This document shows positions 10,680 to 22,600 of a stretch of DNA of 64,000 nt, piece after piece (positions within the stretch are counted from its first letter, which is position 1; each line of letters starts with the position of its first letter). This stretch comes from Lyophyllum atratum (lineage: Eukaryota; Basidiomycota; Agaricomycetes; Agaricales; Lyophyllaceae). Below the pieces are notes generated by a model that was not told where the DNA came from, did not search any database, and saw nothing but the letters and a program-made list of their open reading frames with translations. The stretch is from NCBI GenBank assembly GCA_014905825.1, contig JACGCN010000024.1:124001-188000 (forward strand). Direction: 5' to 3'. Position numbers and translations under genes: made by a program.

Positions 10680-13600
10680 ATGCCCAAAGTTTGGTGTGCT
10701 GTTCCTCTAGAACCGGATACATCGTCTCCATAACTGACATACCGTCTTGGTCATCATTAGGGGTGTGCTCGTCCGTGGTAACACTCGGAAAGCTGTTACG
10801 CCACCCGACAACCTCACCATTGTAAATGTGGCCCTTGGACCAAAGCCGGAGAAGCCCTTCGACCGGACTTGCCTAATGATGGCATATCCTGATGATCAGG
10901 ACTCTGCTGGTGTTGTCACCCTTGCAATATGCACTCTAGACACGAGAGTGGTACGTGCTATTGGAAGCCCTTCCTTATCCGGCGGACATTGACTACCTGA
11001 CCAATCTAGTCTGAATGCTACAGCACTTGCATTGCTGTGGAAGGCGGGGTGGAATACGTCTTTGTTGCCGATGGGCCTAAGTAGGTCCTGTTTTTTCATC
11101 CTTGTCCTCAGTCATTTATATTCAAGGTTTTTTCTGCAAGCGACATTCACATCTTCTTCAATGGCTCTGGTATGTTATCCGTGTAAACACCAAGATCATG
11201 AATTGACGCCTTCTATAGGGACCACCTCCGACACGCCTCTCAACCATCCGACAGAAAGCGCTCCCATCATCAGCCCCGCATGCACTAGGCCCTTTTCTAC
11301 CATTGCTGAAGAGAAGTCCTCCAGCGCCTCCAGACCCCACAAGAGAGCGAAGGCAGAGTCAAGCAAGGGCGAATCCTCGTGGTGGGTCCTCACCTTCCCA
11401 GACATAAATATAGTCACTTCATATACCTGAAAATATTAGGAATGCGGAAAACAAGGGGAAAGCGAAGGAAAAGGACAAGACGCAGGAAAACCAAAAACGT
11501 ACGTCGCTTTGCCAACTCGCTTGTAATGGCGAGCCTGACGTGATTCCCTTGGTCCCAGCAAAAAAGGACCATGTTAGGCGATCATCCGCGTTTCCGTCGT
11601 TGGCGCTGACAAATGCGTCGGGACAGGTAGCTGCCACCCAGTCGGCTTCACCCTTCGCCATACCGAAGACGCCACCCACGCCGGCAAATGCGTCGGGACA
11701 AGCCACTGTCGCCCAGTCGGCGTCACCCTTCGCCATATCGAAGACGCCACCCCCTGCATGTGTGACTTTTGAAGATGACACAATCGGAGAGGGTGTTGAA
11801 GTCCGCAAAGGCAGCCAAGTCAAGTTTTGGCACGTCATAACTTCAAACGGCAAGGAGCTCGCCAGGCTGATAGATGGCAAACCGGTGAGCCTTATGTGTA
11901 CTCCTCTTCCGTCAATCATCTCACTCTTCAATAGCAAGGAAGCACGGTCGGACAAGACACATTTATCAAAGGTAAGCATACACGCCGTACCTTGAGTCCC
12001 ACACAGTCTCATAATCCTGCAGGGTTCGACCAAGGTATCATTGGGATGAAACCTGGCGGCGTACGGAGAATCGTGATCCCAGTCTCCATATACGGCAAAG
12101 GACGAATCCCTGGAGCAGTCAACGACGTATTCGTTGGTACGTGAGTAATTTCTGCGCAATCAATAGTGGCTGTAGCGATATTATAATGTGGTGTGCAAAT
12201 CTCACTTTTCCACATTGTTATGTACCAGCCAACCTCTAAGGCCTTGATGACATTAAAATGTCTCCTATCCCAGGGGGGGTAGGCCTCCCCGACATTATAA
12301 TGTGCAGTTTTTTTGTGCCCCCCCACATTATAATGCAAGTACATCTACCCCACCCACCCCAAAGAACAGTCGAAAATTCCCCCCCCCCACATTATAATGC
12401 TGTTCTACATTATAATGTGGGTATCTCTACCCCCACTCCCTCCCAAAAACCTACATTATAATGCCTCAGCTATCACATGATCCCGTACATTATAATGCGG
12501 GTATCCCTACCCCCACATCCCTCCTCCAAATCCTACATTATAATGCCTCTTATAATGCCTCAGTTATCACATGATCCTACATTATAATGTGGGTTCCCCT
12601 ACCACCACCCCTCCTCCATGCCCTACATTATAATGCCTTCAAGCCTTGACCATCACATGATCCCCTACATTATAACGTGGGTATCCCTACCCGCACACCC
12701 CTCCCCCTCCATATCCTACATTATAATGCCTCAGCTATCACATGATCCCCTGCATTATAATGTGGGTTCCCCTACCCCTACCCCTCCTCCATATCCTACA
12801 TTACAATGCCTCAGCTATCACATGATCCCGTACATTATAATGTGGGTTCCCCTACCCCTACCCCTCCTCCATATCCTACATTACAATGCCTCAGCTATCA
12901 CATGATCCCGTACATTATAATGCGGGTATCCCTACCCCCACATCCCTCCTCCAAATCCTACATTATAATGCCTCAGCTATCACATGATCCCGTACATTAT
13001 AATGCGGGTATCCCTACCCCCACATCCCTCCTCCAAATCCTACATTATAATGCCTCAGCTATCACATGATCCCGTACATTATAATGCGGGTATCCCTACC
13101 CCCACATCCCTCCTCCAAATCCTACATTATAATGCCTCAACTATCACATGATCCCCTACATTATAATGTCAGTATCCCTACCCTCATCCCTCCCAAAAAT
13201 TCTGCGTTATAATGCCTTGACTATCACATGATCCCCTGCATTATAATGTGGGTTTGCCTGCTCCTACCCCCCTTCAAATCCTACATATAATGCCTCGATT
13301 ATCACATGATCCCCTACATTATAATGTGGGTCTCCCTCCCTCCTACCCCCCCTCTGGATCCTACATTATAATGCCTCGACTATCACATGATCCCCTACAT
13401 TATAATGTGGGTCTCCCTGCCTCCTACCCCCCCTCTGGATACCACATTATAATGCCTGTAATGCTACCAACTTAAGTTTCAATGGTTTCAGGATGTCCGC
13501 AATTCACTCTGGATGTAAGCTCGAGGAGTTGATTTACTTGAAATTTATTAGCTACCATTAGACCGCATATTCTAATGTTCGCAGCTGTCCATCACGGTAT

Positions 13601-16600
13601 CTACCTAAAAGTACAGCTTACGCTGACATCATGAGTTCTTGATCACATATGTGTGCTTGTTTCTATTGACATCCGGCCCATCTCAATCGGACCATTCCTC
13701 TTCTTCGCTCTCCTCAATGTCTAGCTCAACCTCTATGACATCAAAGTGTTCTTGCAGCTTGTCTCGTAGGGCCTCCTTTGCCCGTTCGCGAACCGGAGCC
13801 CACCGTTGGCGCCACAGCTCAGCCCTTGATCTTTCAACTTCTACCTGCTCGGCTGCGTACGCGCGTAGGCCTTCATTGAGACTAGCTGACCCTGATTCCC
13901 GATGGCTACCCTCCTTCTCCCACCAGGACGCTCGCCATTCGCAGTATTCAAGGACACGCCTCATTTCCTCCTCAAGCAACATTACCTCCTCCCTCCACCT
14001 CTCCGCCCTCGCACGTGCCTTTACCCATTCCAAGCGAATACCCTCATGCAGAGAGTCATCTGCGTCGTCCTCCATTTCTGCGGCTGTCACAGTGTACCAA
14101 ATCCATGACATGTTTCGGTGTCCGTCCCCAACCCGAAGCCGCAGGGTCGAGAGTGTGCGTAACCCTACCTCGCCATCAGAATTCTCATCAGCATCTCCAA
14201 CAATAGCGCGCGCCCGTTTGCCCGTCACCGCCTCCTCCTCCAAAACGGTCCACTCATTGACAGCCCGAATGTCCGCAGCATTCAATGTCCTATACGTCTC
14301 CTCCCATTCTCCACTTCCTCTCAGCTTGAAAAGGGCGTCGCGGGCAGCGCAATAGCGGTCACGAGCAGATCGAATCTTTCTTTCGATTTGATCTTGAAGC
14401 GCGCGCATCCTCGTGTAAGCACCCTGACTCTTGGCGTTGTCGTCCTTGAATTTTCTTGCGAATGTTCTAGTGCGGAGCTGTCGACGCAAATCACCCAAGG
14501 CTTCGGAAGCGTGAGCTTCACGTAGACGATCTTCGATTTTGGGAAGATCAGACATGCAGATGCGCGATCGGCTAGCAGCATCCAGGGATGATGGCAGCTG
14601 TATATCAATCTGCTCGGGAACTACGCCGGACTCCTCAGCTCGCACAAGTCCAGGCATGTAAGTCGTTTGGACTTCGCGAAATTTCTGAATTTTGCGGAGG
14701 AGCGAGGTGCGTTTCTGTTGTAAAGTAGCCTCTTGAGCTGGTGTCCGATTTTTTTTGGCTGCTTCTGGACGCAGGGACAGCCTGTGTAATGAATAAATCA
14801 ATGATAGAAAGAAATCCATATGTCAGGATGCACGCACTGATTATCCGCAATTGCCAGGCCGGAAATGATGAACGTGGCTGGCGTGACATCCAGGGAAGCG
14901 CCGCCACTCTCAACGTTTTGATGGTCTTCTTCGGCAAGTTGTCGTCGGATCTCGTTGACAGATACGGCTAAGTTCAATGTGGTGGTCAGCGGAAAACTAT
15001 CCACCGTGAGTTCCACGTACTATCTTCCTTGATCAGATACGGGTCAGGCTGCATATGGTCCGCCTCCCAATCCTTGACCATTTTCTCCCAGCTCAATAAT
15101 TCCTCTCGATGCTCCTTACGAATAGAATCTGTAAAAACGTCGAACGCCTGTCGATGAATGATGGCTTCAGGGATAGCCGCAACAAGATTCTTAAGGAGTG
15201 TTTGCCCTCAAAGTGAGAGAATGCATTCAGGTACTGATACAAATCTGACGTGAGGCACACTTACCGAAATCGACTGTTCGCCGGTAGTTCCAGTAGGACA
15301 TGAAATCATCCAGTGTATCGTGGCGAGCACCTGGACCCATCTGGCTAGTACTTGGTGCCGCACCGTTGAGGAAAGCCCAGTTACGCTCAACACCCTCACC
15401 ATCCGTTCGGCCGACGCCCTGCGTATAGTTCAGCGAGTAAGGACCGTGGCATCCAGGTTTATGCGGCGGCAAATGGAATTTAGGGACTTTCCACCAGATC
15501 CTCGGCATGTTAATGAATTGGAGGTCGTCAGGGAGGTGTGACAACCGGGTCCAGAAGTTTTTGGAATATTGGCAGGCTATGTCGTAGGAGAGTACCACCC
15601 ACATCAAAAGAACACCAGCCATGCTCGATAGAAAAATCATGTCCATGTTCGCATACCTGGAGGGGACTGAGTATATTCAAGGGGACGGTACGATATCAAT
15701 AAACTCACCTCTCTCCTTTCTGCAGGTCCCCAGTTCCCGTCGGTCTAAAAAATTGATGCCGGGAACAACTAACCGAGCCGACACCAGTCGCACGAAGCCC
15801 CTTAGATTTCTTGCTATTCGCGAGCCAAAGCGCCGCAAACCCAACACAGTGAGAGATCTACAAGGACGTCTGTCATGATCTGCATTTGGAGGGAAGCAAC
15901 TTGGCGTACCTCATCCTGATCAGCATACTGCGAGACATGACGCAAGTATCGATCACTCGCCAAGAAGTACGCCAGCCCTGGCTGGAGGGATGGATCTTTC
16001 TCGTCAGATGAACGAAGGCGGTTCTTGAGCCGAAAGTTTGCATCCTCCGAAAGGAGTAGGGTATAGAGCCAGCTTAGGGACAGAGTGAGTATGTAAAATC
16101 TATTATTCGTTGCATGACGTACGCTATAAAGGGTGGAGCCTTCTCCCAACCAACGGGGAGGTTGATCCCAGGCTGGGGACAGGCCCGACAATTAATGGCT
16201 AACCCTCCCGAAGGAGTACCCAAAATCCCTCCAGGGTCATGACCACGCCCAGCACGCTTAGATGCTTTCAAATGCCGCCATTCTCGAACAATCAGCATGA
16301 ACGCAGAGAGCCGATCAGGGATGTTCGTGAGGCCAGTGGCATCTGTCAGTTGCAAGATCGATTTGTAGAAATCATAACCGGCGATTTTGCCCTGAAGGTT
16401 GACGGTATGGAACAGCCGGAGGACTGCAAACGTCGCAGATGTTTGAGGTTCAAGTGGTGTTGCAGGGAACCACGCGACATCCAAAAGTTGCTGAAACGGC
16501 TCATATTTTGGGTCGCAACCGCAGAAAAAAAGGTTTACGAAATGGACGCCGTTATCATGAATGACCTGAAAGTCCTTCCGTGCGGCACGAGAAAATGGAC

Positions 16601-19600
16601 AGATCTTCCGAGGTGCGTGTCCGAGTTGAAATTGGAGGCCCAGACTTGCGAGAGAGATCTTCTTGAAATGACGATCAGCCCAGATCTACACACGAAACAT
16701 CAACACACGAATTATGACATTCAATCAAAACTCACCTCAATTCTATGCAGCGGCTGGTCACCATGATCACGGAGCAAGCAATGTCTGCATACCACACGCC
16801 GGCCGTGACAATCAATACAGCGGTATATTGGCTCAATGTCCCCGCATGATGCACATTTTTCGGCAAATCGACCACGTCCCTCTAACTGCAGCTTAGCATC
16901 AAGATACCTGTCGCGATAATCAATCCATGTCAGAAGCGGAGTATCCTTCAAGTTGAAGAGATTGAATCAGTTTGAGTATCAACTGGGTCAGATAGCTTTA
17001 CTAGTAGAGAACATACCGAGTTCTTGTACCGTTTCGCTTGCACCTTCACGGAAATCCCAGCTGTTAAATCAATGTCGCCAGCTTCAGCCGAATCCCCTTG
17101 TGGGTCAAAGCTATCCCAGTCGTTGACAAGCATTTCCCCTTCTACTGCATCGGATACCGATGGCCCCGCGATCGTCTCGGTCCAAGACGTTACAGTCCGA
17201 ACTTGTCCACTCGAACTTGCTGTGGTGGCCGTGGTAACCTCTACCGGGTTGTGGTTATAGACGCCCCGATTCCCTTGGTACTTCTTTGCGCGTTTCGGTG
17301 GCATAATGAAGGATAACGATGAGCAAACACTTGCAACGCAATGGAGTCCCGGGCTCGAGTCACCTTTGACGTTGCAAGCAAGTGCACAAGTTCAAAACCA
17401 AGAGTCACTGTTTTTGCATTTGCGATCAACACCTGATGCTGACTTTGATCATGATTGCAGACTCACCAAATACACACTATGCGTCTTCATCGATTCGTAC
17501 TCCAACCTCAATCCCATCCATCGCTCATCATAACAGATTGTCACTGAACATGTCTTTCCTTTGCAGAGACAGTCAAAGATCATCTATAGGTTATTGGACC
17601 ATTGCAAGATGTATCGAACATGGTATATTTGGTATCGCGAACTCACTACGCCGTGCATCAAGGCCCGACTCGGAGGGCCAGTTCCTGTCTGACAATCGCC
17701 ACCCACACTTCAAATTCACCACTACAACCACCAGCAACAGCAGGACCATGCCGGCACCTGTAACCGACGATGATGATCGTAAAGTATACCGTAAATGGGT
17801 TCTCCAGGACTATCGCGCAAAGTGAGTTCCTGTCACACCGTCTGGGGTATATATTTACTAATGATATGAAGACATCGGGAGCGATTGAACCAGAAAGCAA
17901 AAGAAAGGGCTGCCAAATCACGAGCCTCTCTGAAGGATCTCCCGGTTCAGGTCCAAGAGGCGAAGCGGCTCGCAAAACTTGAATACGCTCGTCGATACCG
18001 GGAGAAGTAAGTCATTGTTATTTTCCTGAAGCTGGAGCATCGAACTGACTGACTTTCATCAGAAACAGGTCTTATTTGAAAGCGCAAGCAAGGGATAGAA
18101 GAGCCGCGTGAGTATTATGTTGTCGTCTACATATGTTGGGCTAACTGTAATGACCAGGAAATATATTGACGAACATGGATATGAGGCTTACTGTACCTCT
18201 TACCGAGGTCAGAAACCATTGGAGGATTCGGTGGATGCTTCTCTGTAGTATTAGACCCTGTATACCCGACTGTTGGGCATCTTACTGCGTATACAAGTTG
18301 AACCACCCCTGCTTTTTTGAATAAGCCTTTCCGCCCACGCCACATAATGTGCAATGACATAAAAATGATGATTGACAACGAAAATATATCGGAACACTGC
18401 GGATAAGTCTATGGCAAGATTACGGTAAGATTCACCCTGCAATTCGGTTCATTGTACTCTAAGGCTCAGAGCTAAGGCGGTAGCGAGATCAGCCTCCTCC
18501 CTGGCAGCTAAGTCATCATCCCGGTGAGCTCGGTTCTGAGCATCGGCCAGGGCCTGGGCGGCAGCGATTGCAGCTGCGATGTTGCTAGGTTTCGAGAAAG
18601 GCCCGTCGAGTAAAATTTTGACCTTGACGTGCTTCTCGTTATAGAGTCGCGTGTAGATCTTGTGAGCCGTCTCCCAGGAGTCGAAACCCTCCTGAGCAGC
18701 GCAAGGAACGCCGTTAGTGTGGCTTCCAACTGTGCACCTGCAACAAATGTGAGTAGTTGAAAGAGGAGGCCGAACATGAAGCACACCAGTCGTAAAAAAT
18801 CCCCACAGCCTGGCCAACAGTTACGACGTAGTAATTCTTTACGATAACATTCAGCCCGGGCCTGGTGAGCTCAGACGGCGCGACAGGTCGCCCTACAATG
18901 TACCTCACAATTTTCCCGCGGTGATTCCGGGCGCTCTCGATGGTGAGGTCTTCTAGCGTGAGGGAGGGGCGAGGAGGGACGGCAGGCACGATCACAGTGA
19001 CAGGCTCACGACGCCAAAGAACAGGTTCTCCGCGACGTAGACCGGGTTCTCGACGACGCTGTGCAGGCTCACGATGCAGAGCACCGGCAGCTAAAGCTAT
19101 TTAGGAACAGTTGAGGCTTCATCATATGCAGACAGTAGCGACTTACCTTCTGTATAGGTGGGGGGAGCCTCGTTTGGAGGGTCTTCGTCGTCGTCAGATA
19201 TAACGACGACCCGGCGAGGTGTAGCGTTGTTGGAAAAAGGGCGAGCAGTGGGCATGGTGTTCGCAACCGGTAGAATGCTACGCCGGTGGTTCGTAATTAA
19301 GCGGACTTGACAAACAACGTAAGTTTAAATACTTTTGAAATGAAAACAAGGAGTAAATACCATTGAAAGTCGAAAGCAGGGTGTTGACACGTGTCCTAAA
19401 CAACACTCCGAAAATGACCAAAAAACAGGGTACAGGCAGAGGTTCGACCGGTCGGCACAGCTGGGTCAAGGGTAGCAAACTCGAGTTCTTCGAGGCTCGC
19501 GAGGAAGAGTTCTTCGACGCCCGAGACGCTGGTCCGCATGCGACCGGCAATTTCTACCATAAGATGGCACGTTTGTTCATGCTTCGTTGGGGGTGGGATC

Positions 19601-22600
19601 TACCATTTGACGAGGATGGCCCGGTCCTTGTCGAAGCCTCTGAGAGCAGCGCAGCAGTGCCGTTGGATTGGTCTGACGTCGACGAGGGGGAGCAGGAGGA
19701 ACGAAGCCAACGGTACAAGCTTTTACAAAAGGTAAGTCAGCCTTTACTTCAGCCATGAATAATGACGATGTACTCATGTCATCCTTTTAGAATGTTGGAC
19801 AATGGTTCCGTTATCGATTCACGCGGATCAAGAAGACAAAAACGCACGACTCCGTGCAGCAGATCCTTGAAGCCTTTCAAGATATGTCGGCTGTTCGACC
19901 TCGGAAGCAAACCGCGCTTCACCTATATTCAAACCGCAACTATAAAACGAGGTTTAAGAAACCATTCGACGAGCTATGGAACACGATCAAGGACAACATA
20001 CCTAAACCAACAAGAGTTACGGCCAGTAACGAGTTTGTACGTCAGGCATGGCTCAACGAAACTGAGGAGTATCGCCTGGCAATGGAGAAGGAGACGGAAA
20101 CTCTCTTCCAAAAGGAATTGAACGAGTACAAAGGCGACGGTGTATGGACACCTCGGACCCCCGAGGAGTATGATCAGTGAGTCTTAAGCTATATAGTACA
20201 ACGTCATGTGAGCTCATTGGCGGACAGGGCGATGGCGGATTCGGCCACGACCCTAATCCCATTTGCGGATGCAATCGCCCAGCGGCTCGGTGTCTATGTC
20301 ACGATAATGCTTTGCGGACCGATGGCCGAGGGAAAAGTTGAGCTTCGAAGGTACGTGGGGATGTCCCTGTCTCTAGAATGCTGCTAAACCAACCGTATCA
20401 GTATCCACTCGACGACTACAGGAGGTCGCACCTCCAAGATTTGGCCGGAGCTCGATCCTGATGGATATTCCCTAGCCCAAACATCAATAACTGCATATGG
20501 GAACCGATTCTTTGGTCAGTTGTCGCAAGCTATCCCAGGGTAAAGATTCTCACATGTTCAATCCAGCAAAAGAAGATATTGAAGCACGAAAGCTGGGGAC
20601 TCCAGCACCCGATGGTGAAGCTGGGCTTCGTGCTGAACCTGACAAGGAGGCAGCAAAGCCTCTGTTCGTGATGCAAGACCTGGATATCGAGATTGAGAAG
20701 GCCGCTCTGCCGACCTTGTCCTCTAAAACCCTGCCCACGTCTTCCCCTTCCGAGGCTCCAGGCCCAGAGATTCCGATGGCGACAATCCGATTCAGCAATG
20801 ACCCGGCTGCCCCTGCATCTCCAAAGCTCGGCCCTGGCGTCAATAGCGAGGGGAAACAGGCTCTGATGGGGGAAGCGATGCCTAAGACATCTCTAGGTAG
20901 AGCACATGGTCCCACTGCCATCCACATGGAACATCCGAGTGGGGCTGAAACGAATGGAGGTAGAACAATTGATGGTGGTGCCGCTACGATGGGAAAAGGT
21001 GGTGACGGTCCAGGTCTTGGGGTGGATGGGAAGGGTGCTAATGGCGGGGATGGGCCGGAAGTTACGAAGACGGCTGTCCGAGGGGACGGCGGAAGTGACA
21101 CGGAGAGGGATAAGCCGGAAATTATCAAGGCCCTCGTCGAGAAGGATGGTGGAAGTGACACGGAGATGGATGGACCGGAAGTTATGAAGACGCCCGTCGA
21201 AGAGGACGGCGGGAGTGAGGCAGAACGACGCCCAGAACACGCTAGGGTGAGTGATGACACGGGAGAAGAGGGTGAGAACCCAGGGGCGGCTGGTACGAGT
21301 GACGAGGGAAGCGTTATCAAGGCCCTCGTCGAGAAGGATGGTGGAAGTGACATGGAGATAGATGGACCGGAAGTTATGAAGACGCCCGTCGAAGAGGACA
21401 GCGGGAGTGAGGCAGAACGACGCCCAGAACACGCTAGGGTGAGCGATGACATGGGAGAAGAGGGTGAGAACCCAGGGGCGGCTGGTACGAGTGACGAGGG
21501 AAGCGGCGCCGTGGACAAGGTCTCCCAGGGCAGCGCCGACAACATTGACCTGGAAACATTAGTACCTGCTGAAAATCGAGGGACCCTGGGTGCACTCACC
21601 TTTCTGAAAGGGAAGGAATGGGGACCCGTGTGGACTCAGTGCCTACACGCGTGGATCACGTTCGAGGCTATCCGAGGATTTCCAGTGCGTAGTAGTGCTT
21701 GTTTATCCTTAGCAAACGGGCTGATGATATTCTAGCGTGAAGACGGGAGGTTGGCGACTCAAGGGAGGCCCGCTGTGATTGGGCAGTGGATGAAGGGAGG
21801 CCGTCGATGGGTTGACCAGAACGTAGGCAGTAAATTTGCTGCGGAATGGGCGAAATGGTGGCATGTCTTGAAGGGCGGTGACGACGCGAACGTGGATTGG
21901 GAGTCTTTAAACAAGGGTGGCTCGACAGGTTTGGTCCTTGTGGTGCTGGGCCTGGCCTGGTGGGGTGAGAAGATCGAGGAGATAGGAAGGACTTGTGAAG
22001 ATCCAGGGACTTGGCTGGCGGCTGTGCGCGACGTGATCATGATGCTTGATGGTCTTCTGTCAAATCAGCCGCAGGTGGACAGTCCAGGGGGAAGTATAGA
22101 ACCCACCTCGAAATCTTCAAAGTAAGTGGCATCAGCGTCGGATTCCTGCGCCGAGATGATTGACTTCCAGTGTTCATAGACGCAAGCTTCATAATTCAAA
22201 GAAACAGGATGAGTCCCCGGCTCCAAAGAAAAAGAGGTATGAAGACACACCTTCCGCGCGTATCTCGCTCATGGCGCGTTATTCCCCCAGAAAATGAATC
22301 TATCAACTTCCTGAATCATGCCCATTCCCATCCTAACACTCCTGTAGACCTTAATCTTCTCCATTTAATACATTGTGACTCGTATGTGCGCTGATGGTGT
22401 GGCCAATGGATGACGATGGTCAATGCTCGTGTTACAGATAATCGGTGGACTTGACGCACTGACTGATGTTAACCGTTGTTTGGTTCGGAGGCTCTGAAAA
22501 TTATTATCTTATCTGATGTGTTCAGATTGACGGATGTGGAATGAGGAACAATGATGTCACGCCAGTTCAAAACGCTTCGAAGTCTGGTAAACTTGAAGGC

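Noticed and set aside
12023..12147. FKBP gene ending in a truncated form at the stop just after VFVGT
   Set aside because: The stop lies two codons into a GTACGTGAGT splice donor, and the missing final beta strand is present in phase at 23534-23562.
12618..13475. Open frames inside the left KDZ array (repeated HYNVGSPTPT peptides)
   Set aside because: They follow the satellite period, change frame between units of 78-82 bp and appear in the inverted array too.
18449..19255. A viral (caulimovirus) gene because of the viroplasmin domain
   Set aside because: The same domain is the N-terminal part of cellular RNase H1; introns and location inside a KDZ element argue for a cellular origin.
20550..21599. 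A 349-codon minus-strand open frame opposite the KDZ cargo gene
   Set aside because: It is the Ser/Pro-rich antisense of a Gly/Glu/Asp-rich repeat; the plus strand has conserved domains and splice junctions on both sides.
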